A stretch of 40,461 nt of DNA, from contig JAILNI010000014.1 of NCBI GenBank assembly GCA_024691765.1, forward strand, positions 1 to 40,461. Direction: 5' to 3'. This document shows positions 15,757-23,601 of the stretch, in pieces. The notes beneath the pieces are model-generated. The model had not been told where the DNA came from and made no database searches. It worked only from the letters and a program-made list of their open reading frames with translations. The DNA is from Bacteroidales bacterium. GTDB lineage: Bacteria > Bacteroidota > Bacteroidia > Bacteroidales > UBA932. A program made the translations under genes and the position numbers. Within the stretch, counting starts at the first letter, position 1. Every line of letters starts with the position of its first letter.

Positions 15757-16656
15757 ATGAATTTTATTTCCAACCCCTGCACCAATCCGTGGTGGAATAT
15801 GGCCATGGACGAGTGGCTGCTGCAGAGCGGCCCTTCCGAGCCGGTGTTCCGCCTCTGGCGCAACGAGCCGTCGGTGATAATAGGGTACAACCAGGTCGCG
15901 GAGCAGGAGGTAAACCTGGAGTATCTTCAGCAGCACGGAATAAAGCTCGCCCGGCGCGTTACCGGTGGAGGGGCCGTCTACCACGACCTGCAGAACCTCA
16001 ACTACAGCTTCGCCGGGCCGATCGGTAGTTTTCTTGCGCCGGAGGCCACCGTCCCGGCTCCGACACCCGGTTCTGCCCCTCCTTCCGGAGCAGCCATCTT
16101 CGCGCAGGCCCTCCGAAGCCTCGGCCTCCCTGCGGAACTCTCAGGCCGCAACGACATCTTTCTTGAAGGCCGAAAAATCTCCGGCTATGCCCGCAGCATG
16201 TGGCATAACCGCGAACTGGTGCATGGCACCCTTATGTACGACGTGGATATCGAAACCCTTACGGCAGCCCTCAACGTCGAAGGCTCGTCGAAGCTCAACC
16301 TCAAAGGCGTCGGGTCAGTGCGCAGCCGCGTGACCAACGTGCGCGACTACCTGCCGCAGTTCTCCTCGCTGGACGAACTTCAGGCGGCGCTGCAGCAGTA
16401 TCTGGCATCAGTATCCCCAACCTTCGCATCCGTGCCCGCCCCTGCCTTCGGTACCCCAATCCCCGAACCCATCACCGTTCCTGCTGCCGGTTCCCCAATT
16501 TCCGAACCCATCACCGTTCCTGCTGCCGGTTCCCCAATCTCCGAATCTCTGCCCGCATCCACCGGCCGTGAATACCGGCTTTCTCCTTCCGACCTCGCCG
16601 CCATCGACTCCCTCTGCGCCGAAAAGTTCTCCATCGACGGGTGGATTCTCCGGTAG
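15757..16656 (+). CDS. lplA: Lipoate-protein ligase A family protein
   Basis: Attaches lipoate (or transfers lipoyl groups) to E2 and GcvH proteins. The 299-residue sequence has the family core: NPWWNMAMDEWLL at the N-terminus, RRVTGGGAVYHD (residues about 68-79) forming the lipoyl-AMP site, and the catalytic lysine in GRKISG near 146. Two stretches are unusual: a Pro/Ala/Gly-rich insert near residues 91-108 and a second near 220-272 that contains a perfect-frame duplication of 13 residues (EPITVPAAGSPIS). The C-terminal KFSIDGWILR aligns with the usual KYSTWEW end and then stops a little short. It lies 15 bp after the M20 gene with no Shine-Dalgarno site. Confidence 0.85.
   Translation: MNFISNPCTNPWWNMAMDEWLLQSGPSEPVFRLWRNEPSVIIGYNQVAEQEVNLEYLQQHGIKLARRVTGGGAVYHDLQNLNYSFAGPIGSFLAPEATVPAPTPGSAPPSGAAIFAQALRSLGLPAELSGRNDIFLEGRKISGYARSMWHNRELVHGTLMYDVDIETLTAALNVEGSSKLNLKGVGSVRSRVTNVRDYLPQFSSLDELQAALQQYLASVSPTFASVPAPAFGTPIPEPITVPAAGSPISEPITVPAAGSPISESLPASTGREYRLSPSDLAAIDSLCAEKFSIDGWILR
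16464..16541 (+). repeat. 39-bp in-frame tandem duplication in lplA
   Basis: Two nearly identical 39-bp units (16464-16502 and 16503-16541) starting CGAACCCATCACC encode EPITVPAAGSPIS twice. A diverged partial unit flanks them on each side. Their near identity indicates recent slippage in a tolerant linker. Confidence 0.85.
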
Positions 16657-16666
16657 CTTTGCAACC

Positions 16667-16741
16667 AAATGTGCCTCCGAATGGCCTGGGAGGCATTTCG
16701 GCTTGCAGACACCCTGGCAAAACCGTTAGGTGTTTGCAAGC
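16667..16741 (+). terminator. Pair of hairpins after lplA
   Basis: First hairpin: AAATGTGCCTCC (16667-16678) pairs with GGAGGCATTT (16689-16698). Second: GCTTGCAGACACC (16701-16713) pairs with GGTGTTTGCAAGC (16729-16741) with one G-T mismatch. There is no T-run, so these may be 3'-end structures rather than a classical terminator. The rest of the 200-bp gap to the convergent transporter gene shows no gene. Confidence 0.45.
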
Positions 16742-16856
16742 CAATCGGCCTCGCAGCCACTTCTATTGCATTTCCACTTGCAAACCTTTCGGAAAACGGC
16801 CAGGTCTCGCACCCCCGAAGGCCACCATGAAGATAGCTCCGGAAATCACCCAGAAG

Positions 16857-17768
16857 TTATTCCCTTGAGAAAATCAGAACGCAGCTGATGGCGGCCACCA
16901 TGCCGCTGACCTGCCAGACAGTGGGCAGGGCGTCCATGCGGGCGATGAGCAGAAGCACTATCGAAAGCAGGCAGCAGATAACCGGCGAGCAGGCGTCGGC
17001 CAGAGGCGCTATGACCATGGCCTTGCCGTAGCGGTTGGCGTACACCAGAGTGAAAGCGCCGATGGCGTTGAGTATCTGCACGAAGAACACCTTGGTTGGA
17101 ACAGCCCAGCCGTAGGCCGCCAGGGAAGAAGGCGAGCGCAGCAGGAAGGCCACGGGAATAAGCACTACCGCAGCGATTGCCATATACACGAACACGCTCT
17201 CCGCATCGGGTGTATTGTTGTTGGCTAGCTTCATCACGAAAGCCTGTATGCCCCAGCAGACGAACACCACTGCGGCCAGTACTATCCATATCCAGCCGTG
17301 GGCGCTGCCCTCGGTGTCGCTCGGCATCGCGAAGCAGATGATTGCCACAAAAGCCAGAACGATACCCAGTATCCCCAACTTGGAAACCTTCTCCTTAAGT
17401 ATTGTGGCCGACAGCAGCACCGTCACGATGGGAGCCACGGAAATCATGGGCATAACCAGATACGACGGAGCATACTTCAGGGCAAGGAACAGCACCAGCT
17501 GTCCGCCTGCGCCAAGCAGGCCGACTCCCATGCTAAGCGCCACGGTCTTCGGCCGCACATCAAGCTTCCATTTTATATTATTGAGCGCGAACAGAGCGCA
17601 GGGTATCATGGAGAGGGCCCAGATTACATACACCATCTCGGACGGGAAGTCGCTCGGCACGCCGAGATAAATCTGCCCCAGGGTGGGATCCGAGAACGTC
17701 ATCCAGATGCCCCAGGCAATCATAGTCACCAGGGCATACAGCAGCCAGTTGTGTTTTTTCTCTGTCAT
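16857..17768 (-). CDS. EamA/DMT-family transporter
   Basis: Inner-membrane drug/metabolite transporter superfamily protein of 303 residues with ten predicted helices in two EamA halves, each about 140 residues; the first helix (WLLYALVTMIAWGIWMTF) and GAGGQLVLFLALKYAPSYL are typical of the first repeat, and LKEKVSKLGILGIVLAF of its end. Its ATG overlaps the asd stop by four bases (ATGA), so it is translationally coupled to aspartate-family biosynthesis. The inferred role is export or exchange of an amino acid or precursor such as threonine or homoserine; the family alone does not prove it. Confidence 0.8.
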   Translation of the reverse strand: MTEKKHNWLLYALVTMIAWGIWMTFSDPTLGQIYLGVPSDFPSEMVYVIWALSMIPCALFALNNIKWKLDVRPKTVALSMGVGLLGAGGQLVLFLALKYAPSYLVMPMISVAPIVTVLLSATILKEKVSKLGILGIVLAFVAIICFAMPSDTEGSAHGWIWIVLAAVVFVCWGIQAFVMKLANNNTPDAESVFVYMAIAAVVLIPVAFLLRSPSSLAAYGWAVPTKVFFVQILNAIGAFTLVYANRYGKAMVIAPLADACSPVICCLLSIVLLLIARMDALPTVWQVSGMVAAISCVLIFSRE

Positions 17769-18856
17769 ATCAGTCCTTTCTTAAGAAGCAGTTCTGCGAT
17801 CTGTACGGCGTTGGTTGCGGCGCCTTTGCGGATATTGTCGCTCACGGACCAGAAGTTGAATCCGTTCTCCACGGTAAAGTCGCGGCGGATGCGGCCCACG
17901 AACACTTCGTTGCTGCCCCAGGAATAGATGGGCATGGGGTACACGTTGTTGGCGGGATCGTCCTGCACCACGACTCCCGGTTCGGAGGCCATGAGCTCCC
18001 GCACCTGCTCGACGGTGAACGGCCGGAGAGTCTCCACGTTGATACTCTCGGAATGTCCGCCCTGAACCGGCACGCGCACGGTGGTGGCGGTCACGGCTAT
18101 CGAGTCGTCGCGAAGTATCTTCTTGGTCTCGTTGGTCATCTTCATTTCTTCCTTGGTATAGCCGTTCTCGAGGAAGGAGTCGATGTGCGGAAGTATGTTC
18201 TGGTCGATCGGGTGGGGATAGACGGCGGGATACTCGCCCCAGTGCGGCAGGGCGGTGGCAGGGGTGAGAAGGGCAGCGGAACCCGAAGCGGAACCGTTGG
18301 ACGCGGAGCCTTCCGAAGCCTTGCGCCTCTCCTTCTCGGCTATGCCGCGTTCGGTATTCATCTGCGCAATGGCCTTGTAGCCCGTACCCGTTACACTCTG
18401 GTATGTGGAGACCACTATCCTCTTAATCCCCAATTCCTTATGAATCGGTGCGAGGGGGAGCACCATCTGGATGGTGGAGCAGTTCGGGTTGGCTATAATC
18501 CAGTCGTCAGGACCGAGTACATCGCCGTTGATTTCCGGAACGACCAGTTTCTTGGAAGGGTCCATGCGCCAGAAAGAGGAGTTGTCCACTACCCGGCAGC
18601 CCGCGGCCGCGAACCTGGGAGCCAGCTGCTCGGAGGTGCCGCCACCAGCGGAGAACAACGCCAGCGCCGGCTTTGCCGCAATCGCGTCTTCAGCGCTCAT
18701 GACGGTCCACTCCTTGTCGCCGAAAAGCACCTTCCTGCCCACCGACTTCTCTGAAGCCACGGGCAGAAGATCGTCTACCGGAAAATGCATCTCTTCCAGC
18801 AGTTCCAACATTCTTGTTCCAACGAGGCCGGTGGCCCCTACGACTGCGACTTTCAT
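17765..18856 (-). CDS. asd: Aspartate-semialdehyde dehydrogenase
   Basis: Reduces aspartyl phosphate to aspartate semialdehyde, the branch point to lysine/diaminopimelate, threonine and methionine. The 363-residue protein has the NADP motif GATGLVGTRML (7-17), the catalytic cysteine in NPNCST near 128, SVTGTGYKA, and the substrate/catalytic HSES region near 270. An insert of about 25 residues rich in Ser, Ala and Gly (KASEGSASNGSASGSAALL) interrupts the usual run between the GxGYKA helix and the PHPIDQNILPHID segment. Coupled by ATGA overlaps to thrA upstream and the transporter downstream, it forms a three-gene unit. No Shine-Dalgarno site is present. Confidence 0.93.
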   Translation of the reverse strand: MKVAVVGATGLVGTRMLELLEEMHFPVDDLLPVASEKSVGRKVLFGDKEWTVMSAEDAIAAKPALALFSAGGGTSEQLAPRFAAAGCRVVDNSSFWRMDPSKKLVVPEINGDVLGPDDWIIANPNCSTIQMVLPLAPIHKELGIKRIVVSTYQSVTGTGYKAIAQMNTERGIAEKERRKASEGSASNGSASGSAALLTPATALPHWGEYPAVYPHPIDQNILPHIDSFLENGYTKEEMKMTNETKKILRDDSIAVTATTVRVPVQGGHSESINVETLRPFTVEQVRELMASEPGVVVQDDPANNVYPMPIYSWGSNEVFVGRIRRDFTVENGFNFWSVSDNIRKGAATNAVQIAELLLKKGLI

Positions 18857-20913
18857 TTCAGTATTTCATTTAAGACACTTCCGGCTGCCATGCGCGCACC
18901 TTCTCCGGGCCCCTGGATTACTACAGGGTCGGGATGGAGGGTGGTGCGGAGGATAACCGCGTTCTCGCTTCCCAGTATACGGAAGGCCGGATGCGAACGG
19001 GGCACGTTGCGCACCGCGATGGACGCTTTGTAGCCGAGAGGAGCCGACGCATCCTTTTCCAGGGTGGCGAGGAACCTCTGGCGGCAGCGCGAACGGGCGG
19101 CCTTCTTTTCGGCCGCGTCGAATTCGGGCTCGAGGGCTTCGAGTCTGCGGTAGAATTCATCCAGCGGCAGTTTCATCAGTGAAGACGGTACCGCCGGGGA
19201 GACGTCAACGTCGTCCTCTTCCAGCGGTATCCCCGCCTCGCGGGCAAGTATGAGCAGCTTGCGAAGGGCGTCACGGCCGGCGAGGTCGACCCTCGGGTCC
19301 GCTTCGGTAAGTCCTTCTTCCTGAGCCTTACGCACGGTCTCGGCAAAGCTTCCGGGGTAGCGGGCGTAGGAACTCAGGATGCTGTTGAGGGTGCAGCTCA
19401 CCACCGCCTCCATGCTCACGATCTCCTCTCCCGCGTTGGCGCTTGCGGAGATGCTTCCAAGCATGGGGAGGGCGCTGCCGACGGTGGTCTCATGCCTGAC
19501 GAAACAGCCGTTTTCGGCCGCGGCGGCCATGATTGCCGCGTAGTCGGCGTAGGGGATGGCGAACGAACGGCGGTTCGAGCTTACTATGTTGATACCTTCG
19601 CGCAGCAGGCCCACATATTCTTTCCACAGCTCTTCGCTGTCGGTGAGGTCAAGGAAGATGCTGCCGCGGGGAGCTTCGGCCTTCACTTTGTCCACGAAGC
19701 CCTTGTCACGATGGCTTTTAGCCATGCCGGCTATCTTGAGGACGCGGCCGCTTCGGTCGGCGATCTCTTTTCCCCTCTCCTCCAGCAGATGCACGAACGC
19801 CTTGCCCACGGCGCCGTAACCCGCCAAATAAAGGTTGACGACGCTTTCGGGGGCGTTTTCGAAGAACTCCCTGTGGAGGGCGCAAAGGGCGGCGTTTTCC
19901 ACGGCGGCCTTCACGCTCACGTGCACGTTCGTGCCGTCGGACGAGGCGCTCATGGTCTTGATCCCGGCCTTGCGAAGACATCCCTGTACCCTTTCGACCG
20001 CGGCTTTTCCGTCAATGGGGCCTTCGCCCACAAGGCTGAGGAGCGATTCGCCGGCGGCCTTGTCGGCCATGCTGGCCACTCCCGTCCAGCCGGCTCCCTG
20101 TTCCCCGCTCACGACTGTTCCCGGATTCTCAGGGTCAAAAGTGTTGAGGATGCGTATGTCGATACCGGCTTCCATGGCAGGCTCGACGCTCGGGGCGTAG
20201 AGAACCTTGGCGCCGTATGAAGCCATGTCGAGTGCGGCCCTGTAAGACATTGCCGGCATGGTGTGGGCCTTCGGCACGTCCTTGGGGTTGGCAGTCATGA
20301 TGCCTGGTACATCTGTCCAAATCTGCAGGCTGTCGGCTTTCAGCGCGGCCGCAAAGATGCTCGCCGAAAGGTCGGAACCCCCGCGCCCCAGGGTGGTGCG
20401 CTTTCCTTCGTAGGTACTGGCTATGAAGCCAGGGGCCACGAAAACGTTCACATTGGGATTCAGCGCCACCGCCGCGGATATATTGCTGTAAGTAAGGTCC
20501 TTATTATCCTTTATGACAAGAATCCGGGAGTCGAGCCACTTGGTCATCACCCCGTCGCAGGCCAGTTTGCGGGCGATTATGCGGGTGGAGAAGATTTCTC
20601 CGAAGGTAACCATTTCGTCGGCCGGGGCTGCGGCCATCTCGGCAAAGAGCGCATGGCACTCGTTTTCGGCATCGGCCCTCTCGGCACCCGTGAACAGGCG
20701 GCGGATAATCTCCAGATGGCGGGACTCGAGGTCGATGGCTTTCTGGAGGTCGGGCGTTTCCGCAAGTGAGAGCAACTCGTCGGTGCAGCCCTTGATGGCC
20801 GAGCATATAAGCATCACGCGACCTTTCTGAGCCGCGGCCCCTACTATATCGAGAACCCTCGAGATATTCGTGGCGTTCGCTACGGACGACCCGCCGAATT
20901 TGAGTACCTGCAT
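18853..20913 (-). CDS. thrA: Bifunctional aspartate kinase / homoserine dehydrogenase, compact form
   Basis: Catalyses the first and third steps of threonine synthesis. Aspartokinase occupies about residues 1-280 (KFGGSSVAN at the start, TLGRGGSDLSA near 168, TDVPGIMTANP). About 75 residues resembling one ACT module follow, then homoserine dehydrogenase from about 356 (LYLAGYGAVGKAF) with ETTVGSALPML and DLAGRDALRKLLILARE. At 686 residues it is well short of the usual roughly 810-820; the missing part is mainly the first ACT module of the regulatory region. The motif usually read NKK in the dehydrogenase is NRRS here. The ATG at 20913 lies eight bases after a TAnnTTTG promoter; a GTG nine bases further up is less likely. 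Confidence 0.9.
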   Translation of the reverse strand: MQVLKFGGSSVANATNISRVLDIVGAAAQKGRVMLICSAIKGCTDELLSLAETPDLQKAIDLESRHLEIIRRLFTGAERADAENECHALFAEMAAAPADEMVTFGEIFSTRIIARKLACDGVMTKWLDSRILVIKDNKDLTYSNISAAVALNPNVNVFVAPGFIASTYEGKRTTLGRGGSDLSASIFAAALKADSLQIWTDVPGIMTANPKDVPKAHTMPAMSYRAALDMASYGAKVLYAPSVEPAMEAGIDIRILNTFDPENPGTVVSGEQGAGWTGVASMADKAAGESLLSLVGEGPIDGKAAVERVQGCLRKAGIKTMSASSDGTNVHVSVKAAVENAALCALHREFFENAPESVVNLYLAGYGAVGKAFVHLLEERGKEIADRSGRVLKIAGMAKSHRDKGFVDKVKAEAPRGSIFLDLTDSEELWKEYVGLLREGINIVSSNRRSFAIPYADYAAIMAAAAENGCFVRHETTVGSALPMLGSISASANAGEEIVSMEAVVSCTLNSILSSYARYPGSFAETVRKAQEEGLTEADPRVDLAGRDALRKLLILAREAGIPLEEDDVDVSPAVPSSLMKLPLDEFYRRLEALEPEFDAAEKKAARSRCRQRFLATLEKDASAPLGYKASIAVRNVPRSHPAFRILGSENAVILRTTLHPDPVVIQGPGEGARMAAGSVLNEILK

Positions 20914-20921
20914 AATTCTCA

Positions 20922-20929
20922 CAAATATA
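20922..20929 (-). promoter_or_regulatory. Bacteroidetes -7 element for thrA
   Basis: TATATTTG on the minus strand ends eight bases before the thrA ATG, so the predicted transcript has almost no leader. No clear -33 TTTG is seen. Confidence 0.6.
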
Positions 20930-20965
20930 AGAAAAAACGCGGTGCCTTCCTTGAATTATTTTTGC

Positions 20966-20973
20966 TACATTTG
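20966..20973 (+). promoter_or_regulatory. Bacteroidetes -7 element for rubrerythrin
   Basis: TACATTTG matches TAnnTTTG, 30 bases before the rubrerythrin ATG, back to back with the thrA promoter. Confidence 0.65.
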
Positions 20974-21003
20974 TGAAGTACGAAACTTTAACAAGCACAT
21001 ATC

Positions 21004-21546
21004 ATGAAAGACATTAAAGGAACCAAGACCGAAAAGAACCTGATGGAAGCCTTCGCAGGCGAATCCCAGGCCCGCAACAAGTACACCTATTTCGCCTCCA
21101 AGGCAAAGAAAGAAGGATACGAGCAGATTTCGGCCATCTTCCTGGAAACGGCAGGGAATGAAAAAGAACATGCCGAGCTCTGGTTCAAGTATCTCAACGG
21201 CGGCCAGCTGAACGACACAGTGTCCAACCTCCTCGAAGCCGCTGCAGGCGAGAACTTCGAGTGGACCGACATGTACGACCGCATGGCAAAGGAGGCCGAC
21301 GAAGAGGGCTTCAAGGAGATTGCCGCCAAGTTCCGCATGGTGGGCGCCATCGAAAAGCATCACGAGGAGCGCTACCGCAAGCTCGCCGAGAATATCAAGG
21401 GCGGCCTTGTCTTCTCCCGCGACGGCGACCGCATCTGGGTATGCCGCAACTGCGGCCACGTGGTGATCGGCAAGAAGGCTCCCGAAGTCTGCCCCTGCTG
21501 CCTCCACCCCAAGAGCTACTTCGAGCTCAAGAACGAGAACTATTAG
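21004..21546 (+). CDS. rbr: Rubrerythrin
   Basis: Non-haem di-iron peroxidase that reduces hydrogen peroxide in anaerobes, 180 residues. The N-terminal ferritin-like four-helix domain (about 1-140) supplies the di-iron ligands ([44 protein letters not shown]). The C-terminal rubredoxin-like domain binds one iron through CRNCGH and CPCC (about 146-164). No ribosome-binding site is seen; the start follows a 30-base leader. Its presence fits an anaerobic gut Bacteroidales. Confidence 0.95.
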   Translation: MKDIKGTKTEKNLMEAFAGESQARNKYTYFASKAKKEGYEQISAIFLETAGNEKEHAELWFKYLNGGQLNDTVSNLLEAAAGENFEWTDMYDRMAKEADEEGFKEIAAKFRMVGAIEKHHEERYRKLAENIKGGLVFSRDGDRIWVCRNCGHVVIGKKAPEVCPCCLHPKSYFELKNENY

Positions 21547-21587
21547 CAGCCCGAATCAAGCCCCCGACGGCGATTTTGCGCAGATAA

Positions 21588-21618
21588 TTTGCAAAATGCC
21601 GAAAATTAGCTAACTTTG
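21588..21618 (+). promoter_or_regulatory. Bacteroidetes-type promoter for tRNA-Pro
   Basis: TTTG (21588-21591), 19-bp spacer, TAACTTTG (21611-21618), a complete -33/-7 promoter 11 bases before the tRNA. Confidence 0.75.
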
Positions 21619-21629
21619 CGGTCCGCTTT

Positions 21630-21703
21630 CGGGAAGTGGCGCAGTTGGTTAGCGCACGCGTCTGGGGGGCGCGGGGTCGCTGGTTCGAGTCCAGTCTTCC
21701 CGA
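21630..21703 (+). tRNA. tRNA-Pro (GGG)
   Basis: Acceptor arms CGGGAAG and CTTCCCG pair perfectly; the D arm GGCGCAGTTGGTTAGCGC, an anticodon arm CGCGT-CTGGGGG-GCGCG and the T loop TTCGAGT are all present. The loop reads anticodon GGG. Discriminator A73 is at 21703 and the CCA is not encoded. Confidence 0.95.
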
Positions 21704-21704
21704 C

Positions 21705-21739
21705 AAAAAAGGAGTCAAGTTCTGCCTGACTCCTTTTTT
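21705..21739 (+). terminator. Intrinsic terminator of tRNA-Pro
   Basis: GGAGTCA (21711-21717) pairs with TGACTCC (21727-21733), flanked by six A on one side and six T on the other. It follows the tRNA immediately. Confidence 0.85.
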
Positions 21740-21878
21740 GTCGCTACTACCGCTCTGCGGCAGTAGCTTGTATATGCCTGGGGGCTCTGCCCCTATTGTA
21801 CCCCGCCGCCTTGTGTCCCTAACGTCTTTGCTGCTGCAAAGACCGGGACCGGCGGTTCGCCTGACGGCTCATCGACAG

Positions 21879-21900
21879 TCCAGCGTCCGCTGGATTTTTT
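21879..21900 (+). terminator. Second plus-strand terminator-like hairpin
   Basis: TCCAGCG and CGCTGGA (21879-21885, 21888-21894) followed by six T. It sits at the 3' end of the convergent comF gene. The 140 bases between this and the tRNA terminator hold further GC-rich hairpins and no evident protein gene. Confidence 0.6.
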
Positions 21901-22867
21901 ATTTCCCAACATATGAGAGGGTGGCGACGGAGATGCGGACCCGGCTGGCGTCGGCGGGGCCGAAGGCTTCCGCAAGGCCGCGGCGCAGGGCGCGTTCGCA
22001 GGCAAGAAGGGTAGATCCGGTGGTGAAAACGTCGTCCACCAGAAGCAGGTGGAGCGGACGGTCGTTCGGACCGGCCGTAAGACCGATCGACAACAGCGCC
22101 TTTACGTCGGCCTCGAAGGCCGATTTTACATTGGCGTAACGGTCGTCGTGGTGAAGCCGTGTTTGGGTTCCGGTGCGGCGCACGCGCCTCAGCACCCGGT
22201 TCAATACAGGAGCCGCGGAGCCGTAACTCTCAGCGCTGCCCTTCAACTCCTCTGCGATACCACGAGCAAGAATTTCCGCCTGGTTATACCCCCGCCGCCA
22301 GCGGCGAGCCCAGTGAAGCGGTACCGGAACGATTGCATGCACGTCGGCGAAAAGGTCGGAAGCAGCCATTTCCCGCCCGAGCATCTGCGCGAAATACTTT
22401 CCGGCGCCGAAGTTCCGCCCGTATTTGAGAGCCTGCGGAATCCTGCCGTACGGCGAATCCTCCCTGTAATACAACAGCGCCGCCGCATAGCTGAATGGCT
22501 GGAATCCGGTCACCGGCTGGCTGCAAGCCCCGGAGGGCCTGTCCACCCCCGGACAGGGGCAGGGGGAGGGGCCCGTCGACAGCAAGTCATCGCTCTGCGA
22601 TGGCGCGGATGACGATGGGAGGGGCCGGAGTGAGCGCAGCGAACGGAGTTCCGACGGGGCTTGACTGCCAGCCGGCTCTCCCGCCAGTTCCCGCTCTATT
22701 AGACCGTTGAACGCCAGCGCCATGGGGTTGTCGCGGCGCGCGGAGAAAAAAGTGCGGGGCAAATCAGCCTCGCACACGGTGCAGATATGTCTCTCGCTGC
22801 GCATCAGGGTGCGTCCGCAAACGACGCAAACCCGGGGCAGGACGAGGTCCGATACGCTCCCTAACAC
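21899..22867 (-). CDS. comF: ComF family phosphoribosyltransferase-like protein
   Basis: ComFC-type protein of 322 residues, linked in other bacteria to DNA uptake and recombination of imported single-stranded DNA. An N-terminal zinc-finger-like part has CVVCGR and CTVCEAD (about 14-36), and the C-terminal PRTase domain has VPVPLHWARRWRRGYNQA and the PRPP-loop motif LLLVDDVFTTGSTL near 275. Between them lies an unusual low-complexity Ser/Pro/Leu-rich insert of about 60 residues. The start is a GTG at 22867 that overlaps the fabG stop, giving VLGSVSDLVLPRVCVVCG, which matches how family members begin; a longer frame upstream only shadows fabG. Confidence 0.85.
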   Translation of the reverse strand: MLGSVSDLVLPRVCVVCGRTLMRSERHICTVCEADLPRTFFSARRDNPMALAFNGLIERELAGEPAGSQAPSELRSLRSLRPLPSSSAPSQSDDLLSTGPSPCPCPGVDRPSGACSQPVTGFQPFSYAAALLYYREDSPYGRIPQALKYGRNFGAGKYFAQMLGREMAASDLFADVHAIVPVPLHWARRWRRGYNQAEILARGIAEELKGSAESYGSAAPVLNRVLRRVRRTGTQTRLHHDDRYANVKSAFEADVKALLSIGLTAGPNDRPLHLLLVDDVFTTGSTLLACERALRRGLAEAFGPADASRVRISVATLSYVGK

Positions 22868-23598
22868 CCCATTCCTCCGCAGACCGGTATCACCTGACCG
22901 CTCACGTAGCCGGAGAGGTCGCTTGCAAGGAAAAGGGCTACGCCGGCAACATCTTCCGGAGTGCCGCCGCGGCGCATCGGGATGGTCTTGATCCACTCGT
23001 TGCGCACCTCTTCTGGCATGGCGGCAGTCATGTCGGAAATTATGAATCCTGGGGCGATGCAGTTGGCACGTATGCCGCGGGGCCCGAGCTCCTTGGCCAT
23101 GCTCTTGTGAAGAGCTATCATGCCGGCCTTTGAAGCCGAGTAGTTGGCCTGCCCGGCGTTGCCGTGTATGCCCACCACGGAAGCCATGCCTATAATGGAG
23201 CCGCTGCGCTGCTTCATCATCACCGGAGTGACGGCGTGGATGTAGTTGAAGGCGGATTTCAGATTCACCGTGAGAACTGCATCCCACTGGGCCTCCTCCA
23301 TGCGGAGCATGAGGCCGTCCTTTGTTATTCCGGCATTGTTCACCAGGATGTCTATGCGGCCGAACTCGGCCACGATTTCGTTCACCACGCGGGCGGTGTC
23401 CTCGTAGGAGGCGGCATTGCTCTCCCAGGCTTTCACCCGGACGCCCGTGGCCTTTAGTTCGGCCACCGTCTCTTCGGAAACCTTAAGGTCGGTGAACGCT
23501 ATGTCGGCGCCTTCCGCCGCAAACTTCAGGGCGATAGCCTTTCCTATCCCCCTGGACGCACCCGTAATGAGGGCGACTTTTCCATCAAGAAGTCCCAT
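22861..23598 (-). CDS. fabG: 3-oxoacyl-ACP reductase-type SDR
   Basis: NADPH-dependent reduction of 3-oxoacyl-ACP in fatty acid elongation. The 245-residue protein has the cofactor motif TGASRGIG (13-20), NNAG near 88, the catalytic serine in GMASVVG, YSASK with catalytic Tyr and Lys near 150, and PGFIISDM in the substrate loop. Gene order is pepP (3 bp upstream), fabG, comF (overlapping), on one transcript. The FabG assignment is the standard one for this sequence type, though other SDR substrates are possible as no other fab gene is adjacent. Confidence 0.88.
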   Translation of the reverse strand: MGLLDGKVALITGASRGIGKAIALKFAAEGADIAFTDLKVSEETVAELKATGVRVKAWESNAASYEDTARVVNEIVAEFGRIDILVNNAGITKDGLMLRMEEAQWDAVLTVNLKSAFNYIHAVTPVMMKQRSGSIIGMASVVGIHGNAGQANYSASKAGMIALHKSMAKELGPRGIRANCIAPGFIISDMTAAMPEEVRNEWIKTIPMRRGGTPEDVAGVALFLASDLSGYVSGQVIPVCGGMGC

Positions 23599-23601
23599 AT
23601 C

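Noticed and set aside
16464..16541. lplA duplication as an insertion-sequence target repeat
   Set aside because: The 39-bp units are directly adjacent with nothing between, so slippage is a better explanation than transposition.
22868..23287. 462-residue version of ComF starting inside fabG
   Set aside because: The first 140 residues are out-of-frame translation of fabG; the GTG at 22867 gives the family-like start.
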